A stretch of DNA of 33,230 bases from Desulfobacula sp. (GTDB taxonomy: Bacteria > Desulfobacterota > Desulfobacteria > Desulfobacterales > Desulfobacteraceae), in the NCBI RefSeq assembly GCF_014237455.1, contig NZ_JABZFL010000066.1, forward strand, positions 1 through 33,230, given 5' to 3'. Position numbers and translations under genes: made by a program. The stretch's first letter is position 1, and the number at the start of each line of letters is the position of its first letter. Shown piece by piece: positions 22,627 to 30,295 of this stretch. The notes under the pieces are model-generated. The model saw only the letters and a list, made by a program, of their open reading frames with translations. It was not told the DNA's origin and did not search any database.

Positions 22627-23835
22627 CTAAGAAAGCATTTCCAAAAAGGCTTCTACCCGGGTTTCTATCTGGCCCCTGGCAAGATTCCTCGAATCCACAC
22701 AATCGATTTCAAGGTTCAGTACAGGCACATTAATGTCTTTAAATCCTTTTGAAATCAGCCCTCTTGTACCTGTTCCCTGGCGGCATCCCCAGTGGCAGGG
22801 GTTAATGGCCCCGTCAATCCGATATTCTCCGGCAAGAGTCTGTATGTGTTTGATCCGTTCTGTTGTGTCCATGCTAAAGGGAATTGAAATCATTCTTTTT
22901 GCAATGCTCTCAAAAGGATTGTCCGGATCCATTGGTTCCCAGGTGACATCATTGAGTTCATCCACTACAATTTTAGCCCCAAGATCATCAAGCATCTCAT
23001 TGATGGGAAAGGGATACTGAATCCTGTTCTGTATCCACATCAGCCTTGTTTTTTCTTTTGAGGAAGTATGCTGGCCCGTTTCAATCCTGTGATTTAATTC
23101 ATTTTTAAATGCCTGGCAGATATCAACCCCCTGCTGTGTGCCCATCATAAGGGTTATTACCGTACTGAAATCCTTTAAAAGATTGTTGTCAACAGGAGAT
23201 GGTTTTGTTTTGGCAAGATCATAAATTTCTTTTAAGAGCGTGCTTGAGGCGTTGAAATTTTCCAGGGCAATGCCAAGCTTTTCTTTTGATAACGGCCTTT
23301 TGGTATGATCAGACACAAAAAGAGTCATGTCTTCAAGCTGGGCCGCCAGATATTTTATCGCATCCTGTGTATAGTTCTGGGGTACGTTTAAAATGAAAAA
23401 GTCCTTTTTATACTGGTGTGCAAAATTTTCCATAACGGCAAGGCCGGCTGTGCAGGGGCTGCTGGTCCCGATTATGAAATCAGGTTTAGGCATGGCATTC
23501 TTCAATACCGCTCCCATGACCGCCCTGTGATAAGCGCAGGAATCTGTTGCAAACCCTGAATCTTCCGCTTCTTCAAAAAAACCCCCGGCCGTTTGCGTTG
23601 AAGAGAGCATGGCACCGACAAATTCAACAAAACATGAAGTGATTCCCATGGCACCTAAGAGATCAAAAGGAGCTGTTACGCCGCACCATGCAATGGTTTC
23701 ATCTTCGGAATAAAGTTTTTTCCCCAGTTTGGACAGTTCCAGTACATATTTTTTTTTGGCATTGATGCCTTCAGGGTCCTGGTTTAGTTTGTCTGTTATC
23801 CCTTTTACTGCATTCTCAAAATGATCGTACATCAT
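22627..23835 (-). CDS. 2-hydroxyacyl-CoA dehydratase family subunit (HgdA/BcrB-like)
   Basis: 402 aa. Iron-sulfur subunit of the HgdAB/BcrBC family, which performs radical dehydration or ring reduction on CoA thioesters after activation. Conserved cysteines that would bind a 4Fe-4S cluster: DSCAYHRA, GTSSPCTAGLAV and NPCHWGCRQGTGTRG. I start it at ATG 23835 (1 nt after the preceding stop, preceded by GGGGGTG) rather than at an in-frame codon at 23868 inside the upstream gene; ATG 23832 is equally possible. The substrate cannot be deduced. Partner of the 347-aa subunit and activase. Confidence 0.88.
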   Translation of the reverse strand: MMYDHFENAVKGITDKLNQDPEGINAKKKYVLELSKLGKKLYSEDETIAWCGVTAPFDLLGAMGITSCFVEFVGAMLSSTQTAGGFFEEAEDSGFATDSCAYHRAVMGAVLKNAMPKPDFIIGTSSPCTAGLAVMENFAHQYKKDFFILNVPQNYTQDAIKYLAAQLEDMTLFVSDHTKRPLSKEKLGIALENFNASSTLLKEIYDLAKTKPSPVDNNLLKDFSTVITLMMGTQQGVDICQAFKNELNHRIETGQHTSSKEKTRLMWIQNRIQYPFPINEMLDDLGAKIVVDELNDVTWEPMDPDNPFESIAKRMISIPFSMDTTERIKHIQTLAGEYRIDGAINPCHWGCRQGTGTRGLISKGFKDINVPVLNLEIDCVDSRNLARGQIETRVEAFLEMLS

Positions 23836-23836
23836 A

Positions 23837-24880
23837 TTACACCCCCAGCATTTCTGTAAACGCTTCAATTCTTGTCTGCTGCTGCCCCATAGATCCCATG
23901 GTGCAGTCTCCTTCCAGCATAAGGAAGGGAATGGATTCTTTCTGAAGGGCCTGCCTGATCATGGGAATCCTGGCAAGGTAGGGATCGCAGAATTTTAAGG
24001 TAAACCCGATAACGCCCCTTGCATTACTTTTTTTTGCCCGTTGAACAATTTTTTGGGCGATGTCGCCGGGCTTTGCGGTATCCATGGTTCTTGCACAAGG
24101 TGTCTGCTCCATATATGAACTTGCCAGAGCTCTGAAGATATTATCGTCTGCCGTGGTGTCCACTGGTGTGATAAACCGTGAAGTGGTGCAGAAATCACTG
24201 GCAGTCACATGCACGTTCCATTCTTCGAAAAGATCAAACACCTTTGGATCAAACAAAAGATTCCCAAAAAGAAAAACGGGCGCCAGGCCGGCCTTAGCAG
24301 GTTCTTCAGGCTGAAGTTCCTTTTGGGCCATTGCCAGAGCCTTGTCTGTTGACTCTGTCGCTGCTGTATTGATGATTTGTTGAAGCCCGGAAGCATATCC
24401 CGGGAAATAATCTCGGGACATTTTTTTTTCGATTTTTTTAACTGAGGCAGCAACAAGATTCCAATTGTCGATTTTATCTTTTATTTTTTTTATAGAAAAG
24501 GGTTCATTGTTCCATCTGAAAAGGGTTTTAGCCAGGCGTTCATACTCTTTTGAAAGAAAATCAAGGCTTAAGCTGTTTGTTCCGGAAGGAAGGTCTACCA
24601 GGATAATCGGGTCATCAGGTTTTGCCTCATGCCAGGCATCGGCCAGCCGCCGCATGGAATCACAGGAATTGATAAAAATCAACCCGTCAAGTTCCGGAAG
24701 GTCATCTGCAAGGGCCCGGTCAAGTACTTTTTTGACATGGGGGCACAAATTGTCGTGAAGCAGGTGACCTGCCTGATCTGGCGCCTTTGAATCAGGGAAA
24801 ATCCTGAAAGGGGAAAACCCGGCCGCTTCAATTAAAGGGACCGGTGTATAGGCGCAGGTAAACCCGATTTTTTTGTTCAT
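23837..24880 (-). CDS. 2-hydroxyacyl-CoA dehydratase family subunit (HgdB/BcrC-like)
   Basis: 347 aa, same superfamily as the 402-aa neighbour, supplying the second iron-sulfur subunit of the heterodimer. Typical signs: FTCAYTPVPLIEAAGFSPFR at the start, the cysteine sites DNLCPHVKK and INSCDSMRR, LVDLPSG, GFTLKFCDPYLARIP and the terminal LMLEGDC...QQQTRIEAFTEML. Its start overlaps the stop of the marR gene by 4 nt (ATGA), indicating translational coupling. Family call is firm; whether the complex dehydrates a 2-hydroxyacyl-CoA, reduces an aryl-CoA or does another low-potential reduction is unknown. Confidence 0.88.
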   Translation of the reverse strand: MNKKIGFTCAYTPVPLIEAAGFSPFRIFPDSKAPDQAGHLLHDNLCPHVKKVLDRALADDLPELDGLIFINSCDSMRRLADAWHEAKPDDPIILVDLPSGTNSLSLDFLSKEYERLAKTLFRWNNEPFSIKKIKDKIDNWNLVAASVKKIEKKMSRDYFPGYASGLQQIINTAATESTDKALAMAQKELQPEEPAKAGLAPVFLFGNLLFDPKVFDLFEEWNVHVTASDFCTTSRFITPVDTTADDNIFRALASSYMEQTPCARTMDTAKPGDIAQKIVQRAKKSNARGVIGFTLKFCDPYLARIPMIRQALQKESIPFLMLEGDCTMGSMGQQQTRIEAFTEMLGV

Positions 24881-25329
24881 TTTAATTTCTCCTTACCGCA
24901 ATTCAAAAGAATGGTGCGAAGCAGGTTTTTCGTGGTTTCAATATCCTTTTTTGAAATAGTGCAGAAGACTTTTTCAAGGGTGGCTGATACGATTTTTGTT
25001 GCGGAAACTTTGGCATCAACACCTCCTTGTGTCAAGTGAATTCTGTTTGCTCTCCTGTCGTTGGGATCGGGCTCCCGTTTTACCAGCCCGTCTCTTTCCA
25101 TGCGGTCTAAAAGCCCTGTCATGGTGGAAGGTTCAAGGCCTGCCCTCTTGCCAAGCTCGTTTGCCTTAAGCCCGTCTTTATCCCACAAGGAGAGCAGAAC
25201 GCCAAGATAGGCCGGCCTTATTGTGCTGATCCCTTCATCGGCAAATCCTTTTTTCAAATGGGATGTTACGGCAAGTGTAGCCCGGGAAAGCAAATAATAC
25301 GGGCAGTCGGGCGGAAGCGGCAAATTCAT
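24877..25329 (-). CDS. MarR-family transcriptional regulator
   Basis: 150-aa winged-helix dimeric regulator. The DNA-binding part reads LKANELGKRAGLEPSTMTGLLDRMERDGLVKREPDPNDRRANRIHLT (about residues 53-100), with the conserved wing D-x-R. It is the first gene of the operon with the two dehydratase subunits and the activase and overlaps the next gene by 4 nt, so it probably represses the whole operon including itself until a ligand, perhaps an aryl or acyl-CoA compound, is bound. GAGAGG lies before the ATG. A perfect palindrome in the promoter is the probable operator. Confidence 0.93.
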   Translation of the reverse strand: MNLPLPPDCPYYLLSRATLAVTSHLKKGFADEGISTIRPAYLGVLLSLWDKDGLKANELGKRAGLEPSTMTGLLDRMERDGLVKREPDPNDRRANRIHLTQGGVDAKVSATKIVSATLEKVFCTISKKDIETTKNLLRTILLNCGKEKLK

Positions 25330-25361
25330 TTTTTACCTCTCATATATATTATATTTGTCCG

Positions 25362-25391
25362 ATATATTACGCATGCGTAATATATTGTCAA
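25362..25391 (-). promoter_or_regulatory. promoter of the marR operon with embedded 24-bp perfect palindrome
   Basis: The half-site ATATATTACGCA is followed directly by its exact reverse complement TGCGTAATATAT at 25362-25385. On the minus strand TTGACA (25391 to 25386) abuts this palindrome, and TAATAT (25369 to 25364) lies inside it with a 16-nt spacer. Binding of a MarR dimer here would block RNA polymerase, the usual MarR autorepression design. Confidence 0.85.
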
Positions 25392-25492
25392 GAACTAAAT
25401 TGCATAATTTTCTGTTCGTTTTACCGCTTGCAGTCTTCTCCTTGACAACCCCCTGCAAATATAACAAAATAAATAATGAAAACACTTCTATT

Positions 25493-26005
25493 ATGCATGC
25501 AATATTATTTAAAATATTATTAATACTAAGTTCAATAGCCATATTTTTTAGCTGCTCGCCAGAACAGCATAAATTTAAAATTATCAATGCTACCGAACAA
25601 ACTATCTCAAAACCTAAAGAATCTGACAGAAATTTTATTAAAAACGTAATCCTGAAAGAATTTGAAGAATGGGAAGGGACTCCTCATAAGATGGGAGGAA
25701 ACAGCAAAAGAGGGATAGATTGTTCAGGTTTTGCACACCACATGTATACAGAATTATTTAACATAAATGTTCCAAGGACAACAAAACAATTTTTTACTGC
25801 GGGAATAAAAATAAATAAATCACAATTAAAACCAGGGGATTTAGTTGCTTTCATACCTCACTCCTACCCAAGGCATGTTGGGATTTATATAGGAAATAAC
25901 AAATTCATTCATGCGTCTACATCAAATGGTGTCATAATGTCTGATCTCGGTAATCCCTACTGGGAAAAATATTATGTTATGTCTCGACGAATTATAAAAA
26001 ACTAA
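25493..26005 (+). CDS. NlpC/P60 family lipoprotein (cell-wall peptidase/amidase)
   Basis: 170 aa from ATG 25493. A hydrophobic signal segment (residues 3-19) ends at a lipobox-like IFFSC with C21, suggesting an outer-membrane or periplasmic lipoprotein. The NlpC/P60 papain-like domain has the catalytic triad C77 (RGIDCSGFAHHMY), H128 (PRHVGIYIGN) and H140 (KFIHAS), with the KPGDLVAF motif between. Such enzymes cut peptide bonds in peptidoglycan stem peptides. The frame is open further upstream to 25355 and contains a second signal-like hydrophobic stretch, but that reaches into the marR operator; the true start is uncertain. Codon use is much more AT-rich than in the neighbouring operon. Confidence 0.82.
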   Translation: MHAILFKILLILSSIAIFFSCSPEQHKFKIINATEQTISKPKESDRNFIKNVILKEFEEWEGTPHKMGGNSKRGIDCSGFAHHMYTELFNINVPRTTKQFFTAGIKINKSQLKPGDLVAFIPHSYPRHVGIYIGNNKFIHASTSNGVIMSDLGNPYWEKYYVMSRRIIKN

Positions 26006-26117
26006 AAAATATTAATAAGGTTTTTATACGTGAGAATAATTTCAGGCAAGTTGTACTTTAAACATTTTAAATAAAAAAATGACACCATACCACTTGTATA
26101 TGTGATACAAAAAACAG

Positions 26118-26141
26118 GGCAGGACCATTTCTGACCCTGCC
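26118..26141 (-). terminator. intrinsic terminator after the GYD gene
   Basis: GGCAGG (26118-26123) pairs with CCTGCC (26136-26141) around a 12-nt loop. Read on the minus strand it is followed by CTGTTTTTTG, suiting termination of the GYD-domain gene transcript. Confidence 0.65.
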
Positions 26142-26152
26142 ATTAATAATTT

Positions 26153-26446
26153 TTACGGAAGTTCAGAGATGATTTTTCGATATTCTTCCTCTGGAAAAGC
26201 AGGAAGTGTTTCAGTACTGACTGCTCCTTGAGATGCAATTGAAAGAATGATCTTTGCAGCGGTTTCAGGATTTGGCCCATCTACGATCAAAACCATGTCA
26301 TATCGACCCATCGTCAGATAAAAAGCTTCCACCTTCGAATCCATTGATTCACAAAGTTTTTTGACCGCATCAAGCCGATTTGGACTTTCTTTAATATTTT
26401 CAACGCCTTTCGGCGAGTATTTCACAAGAGAGATATATTTAGGCAT
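26153..26446 (-). CDS. GYD domain protein
   Basis: 97-aa small alpha/beta-barrel-like protein of the GYD family (named after the G-Y/R-Y-D motif, here TMGRYDMVLIVDG). Begins MPKYISLVKYSPKGVENIKESPNRLD. Members are small cytosolic dimeric proteins of unclear role. Good ribosome-binding site (GAGGAGAAATC) before the ATG. Monocistronic, with its own terminator. Confidence 0.88.
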   Translation of the reverse strand: MPKYISLVKYSPKGVENIKESPNRLDAVKKLCESMDSKVEAFYLTMGRYDMVLIVDGPNPETAAKIILSIASQGAVSTETLPAFPEEEYRKIISELP

Positions 26447-26509
26447 AATGATTTCTCCTCATTTAAAGATTAAGATATGGTTTTCGAATATGTCCAACAT
26501 AAAATAAAT

Positions 26510-26545
26510 TTGCTCCCGAAAGAATACCAATCCCATCAGGAGCAA
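26510..26545 (-). terminator. possible weak terminator hairpin
   Basis: TTGCTCC (26510-26516) and GGAGCAA (26539-26545) form a 7-bp stem with a 22-nt loop. On the minus strand it is followed by ATTTATTTTATG, so it may end the ATC-hydrolase-like transcript. The large loop makes this uncertain. Confidence 0.35.
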
Positions 26546-26639
26546 TGATTTGCATAGTTTAAGAGGAACCCCCATTTTATAATTCCTTACATAATTTCAA
26601 TTAAATCATTTAATATTCGTTTGTAGCCAATCGATAGAA

Positions 26640-27122
26640 TCATAATGATGTTACGCCTTCACAAATCTGATCATTAGAGGGCATGTTTTTAGTCAGCTTG
26701 AAAGTGGCATTCGGGTTTAATCCCTTATACATATTTTTTGTAAATGCAGCATGACCGCTTGGGCATAATCTCCAATCACTTGGCATGTCCAGAGCCATAT
26801 AAGCATCCTGCCAGGGACATTTAGCATACTCTGATTGAATCGTCTTTTCGGTTACCTTCTCACTAATTTCCATTCCGTGGATACTCGATGCCATTGCTCC
26901 TGACTGATGAAGAGCTTTAATGTTCACAGTTTCGCCGAACATAGGTTTTAATTGTTCAGCTGCTTGTTGCCCTAATATAGCCCATGCTTTATCACTTGCC
27001 TTTTTGACCTTTTCAAGATCTACACCTTCTTCCAGAAGATTTTTAATCAATAAGGTGTATGAATAAATCAATACATTCAATCTCTGATTTGCCAATTCCT
27101 CCACGGGTAATGCTTGTTCCAT
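26640..27122 (-). CDS. L-2-amino-thiazoline-4-carboxylic acid hydrolase-like protein
   Basis: 160 aa. The C-terminal half shows the family pattern KCPWQDAY, RLCPSGHAAFTKNMYKGLNPNATF, and a final MPSNDQICEG, with conserved Cys/His residues that look like a metal or catalytic site. The ATC hydrolase family is named for an enzyme of L-cysteine synthesis from thiazolines, but most members lack proven function, so the substrate here is unknown. A helical N-terminus (residues 8-60) precedes it. No operon partner. No convincing promoter was found in the upstream stretch. Confidence 0.7.
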   Translation of the reverse strand: MEQALPVEELANQRLNVLIYSYTLLIKNLLEEGVDLEKVKKASDKAWAILGQQAAEQLKPMFGETVNIKALHQSGAMASSIHGMEISEKVTEKTIQSEYAKCPWQDAYMALDMPSDWRLCPSGHAAFTKNMYKGLNPNATFKLTKNMPSNDQICEGVTSL

Positions 27123-27229
27123 TTTTATCCCCCTTTTTTTACCTTGTTTTGATTGACTAAGTTAAGCCTCATCGGGACTGTAGGCCCCATTGTCCTCCTG
27201 ACAAGGCGCAAAACATCCTGCCAGGAGCA

Positions 27230-27454
27230 TTATAGGCACAATTTTAGAAGTATCTTCATTCCATTTTCCTTGAATTCATCAAATCGAATCTTTTGATCTT
27301 CGATACTCCACAGACATTCCAACTTCATATTCAGGGATTCCTGGATAAGTTTATTTGCGACTACATCATTCGTGGTTTGAGCGTAGTTAAAAAGAGAATC
27401 AACTGGTTAGCTTTGATAATAGCAGAGTTAGGGAGTTTTGCTTCCTTGTTTCAT
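27230..27454 (-). pseudogene. possible degraded coding remnant (phasin-like helical protein)
   Basis: In the 620-nt stretch without a clear gene between the ATC-hydrolase-like and ATPase genes, the minus strand shows protein-like segments in three frames that join if two small frameshifts are allowed: MKQGSKTP, then NSAIIKANQL, then DSLFNYAQTTNDVVANKL continuing to GMKILLKLCL and a stop at 27230. The joined sequence would be a long amphipathic helix. An 85-codon plus-strand ORF (27293-27550) covers the same DNA but looks less protein-like. This is a judgement by eye, and neither may be real. Confidence 0.25.
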
Positions 27455-27537
27455 CAGAATTTTAATAATATCAGAATAGTTATAATACACCGGAGCACAT
27501 ATGATCACTATCATTTCAATATCGAGAAGAATAGAAA

Positions 27538-27717
27538 ATGTCAACAGTAAAAATTGTTAAAAATATCAATGTCAATAATATCACAAGGATTCATAGAAGC
27601 CCTGCTCCTTGGATTGAAGCCAGGGCTATTTTCTATGGATTACCAAAAACAGAAAAACAACACGTTGTTTTCTTAGGTATTGACAAAAACAACACGTTGT
27701 TTTATTCATATAAGTAA
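27538..27717 (+). CDS. possible 59-aa small ORF upstream of the ATPase gene
   Basis: ATG 27538 to TAA 27717 encodes 59 residues, starting MSTVKIVKNINVNNITRIHR and including APWIEARAIFYGLPKTEKQ. The last third is formed by the two tandem palindromic repeats. The ORF also contains a 7-bp hairpin (AGCCCTG 27598-27604 / CAGGGCT 27621-27627) followed by ATTTTCT. It could be a small gene, or only a regulatory leader of the ATPase gene 26 nt downstream. No ribosome-binding site of note. Confidence 0.35.
   Translation: MSTVKIVKNINVNNITRIHRSPAPWIEARAIFYGLPKTEKQHVVFLGIDKNNTLFYSYK
27653..27703. repeat. tandem palindromic operator-like repeat
   Basis: The 19-mer AAAAACAACACGTTGTTTT occurs at 27653-27671 and again at 27685-27703, 32 bp apart (about three helical turns). 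Each copy is itself a near-perfect inverted repeat: AAAACAAC and GTTGTTTT around a 2-bp centre. They end 40 nt before the ATPase start codon. Two identical palindromes on one DNA face suit cooperative repressor binding. Confidence 0.8.
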
Positions 27718-27743
27718 TTAATAACTTTAGAAGAATAAAAAAT

Positions 27744-29108
27744 ATGATCCGATTTGCATCTGCACAATTAGATAGCTGGCTGGCTGAAAAAAAAAGAAAA
27801 CCCCTCGTTATCAGGGGTGCAAGGCAGGTTGGCAAGACCTGGATAGTGCGTGATCTTAGCAAACGTAATGGCCTGAAATTGATAGAGTTGAATTTTGAAA
27901 GGAATCCAGCTCTTGCTGATCTGTTCACAAGTAACAATCCCAAAGAGATATTAAAAAATCTGGAAATAGAATTTGAAACTTTGATAGATCCTGACGCCTC
28001 TTTACTTTTCCTTGATGAAATTCAGGCTGCTCCAGAAATATTTGCCAGGCTTCGCTGGTTTAAGGAAGATCTTGGAAACATTCCCCTTATTGCTGCAGGC
28101 TCGTTGCTTGAATTTGCCTTGAAGGAATATCAATACAGCATGCCTGTAGGAAGAATTACCTATTTTTTTCTGGAACCATTCTCTTTTTTTGAATTTCTGC
28201 TTGTTACCGGCAATGAATTTCTTTTAAAAAAACTTGAAACCTTTTCTTTGAATGACACCATTCCTGAATCAATTCATAAAAAATGCCTGGGCCTTTATCA
28301 TGATTATTGCCTTGTCGGTGGAATGCCTGAGTCTCTTCAAAAATGGGCTGATACTAAAAATTTAAATGATTGCATAAAAATTCAGCAGGATCTTCTGTCT
28401 ACTTTTCGTGATGATTTTTATAAATACGGGGGACAATTTGACCCTGGGCTGCTGTTTAAATTATTTATTTCAGTATCTAAGCAGTTGGGGAATAAATTTG
28501 TTTATAAACGGGTTGATCCATTGGCTAAGTCCTTGTTGATAAAGAAAAGTCTATCCATGTTATCCCAGGCCAGAATATTTACAAAAATAATGCATACCAG
28601 TGGCAATGGTCTTCCACTTGGTGCTGAATCAAATGAAAATTTTTTTAAAATGCTTTTAATTGATATAGGGCTTGTATCTGTCCAGCTGGGACTTTCCCAG
28701 ATGACACAATCCAAGGCAGACAGAATGACTTTCCTAAATAAAGGAGGGCTTTCAGAACAATTTGTCGGGCAGCAGATCAGATCATCCCAGGCTCCTTTAA
28801 CAGATCCGGCACTTTTTTACTGGCAGAGAACCGGTGGCAGGCAGGGTGAGACTGATTACATAATTCAGCATGGTAATTGTGTCGTGCCGGTTGAAATAAA
28901 ATCAGGAACTGCCGGCAGCATGAAATCTCTTCATCAGTTCATGGCAGATAAAAAGCTTGATCTTGCTGTCAGATTTAATTCAAATCTACCGTCAACAGAA
29001 AAGATAAATGTCAAAACAACCAAGGGTGATTCTATATCTTATACACTGATTTCTATCCCATTATATCTTGCACAGCAAACCAATAATCTTTTGACCGAAT
29101 TTGTTTAA
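27744..29108 (+). CDS. AAA+ ATPase with DUF4143 (archaeal-type ATPase/nuclease fusion)
   Basis: 454 aa. N-terminal AAA_14 ATPase with Walker A GARQVGKT (residues 25-32), Walker B LLFLDEIQAAP and sensor IPLIAAGSLLEF. The middle has VGRITYFFLEPFSFFEFL and DYCLVGGMPESLQ, hallmarks of the family. The C-terminal DUF4143 region ends in a PD-(D/E)xK-like nuclease pattern, GETDYII then VPVEIKSG. The family is widespread in accessory regions and its biological role is not settled. No neighbour on the same strand is coupled to it except the small ORF and operator repeats upstream. Confidence 0.92.
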   Translation: MIRFASAQLDSWLAEKKRKPLVIRGARQVGKTWIVRDLSKRNGLKLIELNFERNPALADLFTSNNPKEILKNLEIEFETLIDPDASLLFLDEIQAAPEIFARLRWFKEDLGNIPLIAAGSLLEFALKEYQYSMPVGRITYFFLEPFSFFEFLLVTGNEFLLKKLETFSLNDTIPESIHKKCLGLYHDYCLVGGMPESLQKWADTKNLNDCIKIQQDLLSTFRDDFYKYGGQFDPGLLFKLFISVSKQLGNKFVYKRVDPLAKSLLIKKSLSMLSQARIFTKIMHTSGNGLPLGAESNENFFKMLLIDIGLVSVQLGLSQMTQSKADRMTFLNKGGLSEQFVGQQIRSSQAPLTDPALFYWQRTGGRQGETDYIIQHGNCVVPVEIKSGTAGSMKSLHQFMADKKLDLAVRFNSNLPSTEKINVKTTKGDSISYTLISIPLYLAQQTNNLLTEFV

Positions 29109-29239
29109 AGGTTCAGAATTTTATCAGGAATATTGCACTTTCATTAATTATATCATCAGTTTTTGGGTAATGCATTTATCAGCGTCAGTTATAATACCCG
29201 CACAACAAATTCCTATTGCGTAAAGCAAAAATTTCATTA

Positions 29240-29632
29240 TTATCGTTCTGAATCTTGATTCGATTTGAAATCTGAAATAATAAGATCGATGACCTCAGCA
29301 AGTTTTGGTATGTCTTCTTTACAGGTGTTGAAAATTTCTTCAGCATCGATGTTGAAATAATCGTGGACTACGATGTTCCTCATCCCTTTTATCTCTCCCC
29401 AAGGAATGACAGGATAATTTTTTAAAAGGGACTGGTCAGTTATTTTATCTATTTTTTTGACAAGTTCGCCGATCACAATCAATGGCATGCACAGCAAATC
29501 AAGTCGTTCTATTCCTTTGGGTGAATTTGTTAAATCCGAAGCGGTATCTATGGATTGAACTCTTAGTTGAATCTTATTTAAGCAATCTTGTATTTTATCT
29601 AACAAATCAGCAAGAATTTCGGGATCATACAT
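29240..29632 (-). CDS. hepT: HepT-like HEPN-domain toxin (RNase)
   Basis: 130-aa all-helical HEPN (DUF86) protein. The catalytic/regulatory motif R-x4-H-x-Y is complete: R85, H90 and Y92 (RNIVVHDYF). HepT toxins cleave RNA, including tRNA; the cognate MntA adenylylates the motif tyrosine to silence it. The start at ATG 29632 is preferred over ATG 29641 because AAAGG sits 8 nt before 29632 but directly against 29641. It overlaps mntA by 8 nt, with the antitoxin first, as usual for this pair. Confidence 0.9.
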   Translation of the reverse strand: MYDPEILADLLDKIQDCLNKIQLRVQSIDTASDLTNSPKGIERLDLLCMPLIVIGELVKKIDKITDQSLLKNYPVIPWGEIKGMRNIVVHDYFNIDAEEIFNTCKEDIPKLAEVIDLIISDFKSNQDSER

Positions 29633-29918
29633 AAATAACATCCTTTGTTATTCGCTCCTTCAAAAGAGGACTCAAATCCTCCCGATAGGCAACAACATCA
29701 ACAGGTACTCCAAGAAAATCTTCCAAGCTCATTTTCAAACCTATTCTGTTTAACAAATTTCGTTTGTTTAGCTCAACAACTATATCTATATCGCTACTTT
29801 CATTGGCGGATCCTCTGGCAACGGATCCAAAAATACCCATTTTAATAACACCAAATCGTTTGGATTGTTCTTTTTTGTATTTTTTCAATAGGGCTATGAT
29901 ATGCTCTTTATTAATCAT
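29625..29918 (-). CDS. mntA: MntA-like minimal nucleotidyltransferase antitoxin
   Basis: 97-aa minimal nucleotidyltransferase. The motif G-S-x10-D-x-D is intact (G31, S32, D43, D45 in GSVARGSANESSDIDIV) and a third acidic residue D74 (VPVDVVAY) completes the metal site, so it should be active. It transfers AMP to the tyrosine of HepT and neutralises it. First gene of the two-gene module, overlapping hepT. Upstream DNA to 30250 shows no further gene. Confidence 0.9.
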   Translation of the reverse strand: MINKEHIIALLKKYKKEQSKRFGVIKMGIFGSVARGSANESSDIDIVVELNKRNLLNRIGLKMSLEDFLGVPVDVVAYREDLSPLLKERITKDVIYV

Positions 29919-30257
29919 TATCCTTATCCATGTCTTATTTTAGATATTTAAAAATTATAGGCTTTTATATCCATCACGTCAAATTAGATTTTGAAATGTG
30001 GTGTCGTTCGCATAAATATCATCCAGTGGGATTTGAGCAAAGATCACACAAAAAAGAAATGGGGATTAACCAATATTTTTTTAAAATTGAGAAAATACTA
30101 ATGTTCATGATCGATAGCTGTGGACAGGGATTAATCTTTTAACAAGAACAAATTGTGTTCACAGATGAAACAATATTAAGCAGCCTCTCGCCACCCATAA
30201 CTCCAATTACGCAAAGCAAAAAATTTGAGAGGACCGGAGGCGGACCGGAAAAACAAA
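29919..30257. other. AT-rich intergenic stretch, no gene supported
   Basis: A 70-codon plus-strand ORF (29930-30142) overlaps the mntA promoter region and has no family likeness or ribosome-binding site. At 30206-30225 the sequence ATTACGCAAAGCAAAAAATTT closely resembles ATTGCGTAAAGCAAAAATTT at 29215-29233, so the MntA/HepT module is bracketed by an imperfect direct repeat. The octamer GGACCGGA is repeated at 30231-30238 and 30242-30249. Confidence 0.4.
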
Positions 30258-30288
30258 AAAGGTTTTCAGACAATTTCTGAAAACCTTT
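30258..30288 (-). terminator. tRNA-Glu terminator
   Basis: Perfect 13-bp stem AAAGGTTTTCAGA / TCTGAAAACCTTT with a 5-nt loop. On the minus strand it is followed by TTTGTTTTTCC. It lies 7 nt past the CCA end of the tRNA fragment and is its natural terminator, which shows that this side is the original chromosomal flank. Confidence 0.85.
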
Positions 30289-30295
30289 GCTGTCA

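Noticed and set aside
25355-25492. Longer NlpC/P60 protein starting at 25355
   Set aside because: The start codon lies in the marR operator region and the extension would place a second signal-like segment before the lipobox; kept only as an alternative.
27293-27550. 85-codon plus-strand ORF before the ATPase gene
   Set aside because: No ribosome-binding site or recognisable domain; AT-rich chance ORF is more likely. The opposite strand looks slightly more protein-like.
29930-30142. 70-codon plus-strand ORF upstream of the tRNA fragment
   Set aside because: No ribosome-binding site, aromatic-rich random-looking sequence, lies over the probable mntA promoter region, no family likeness.
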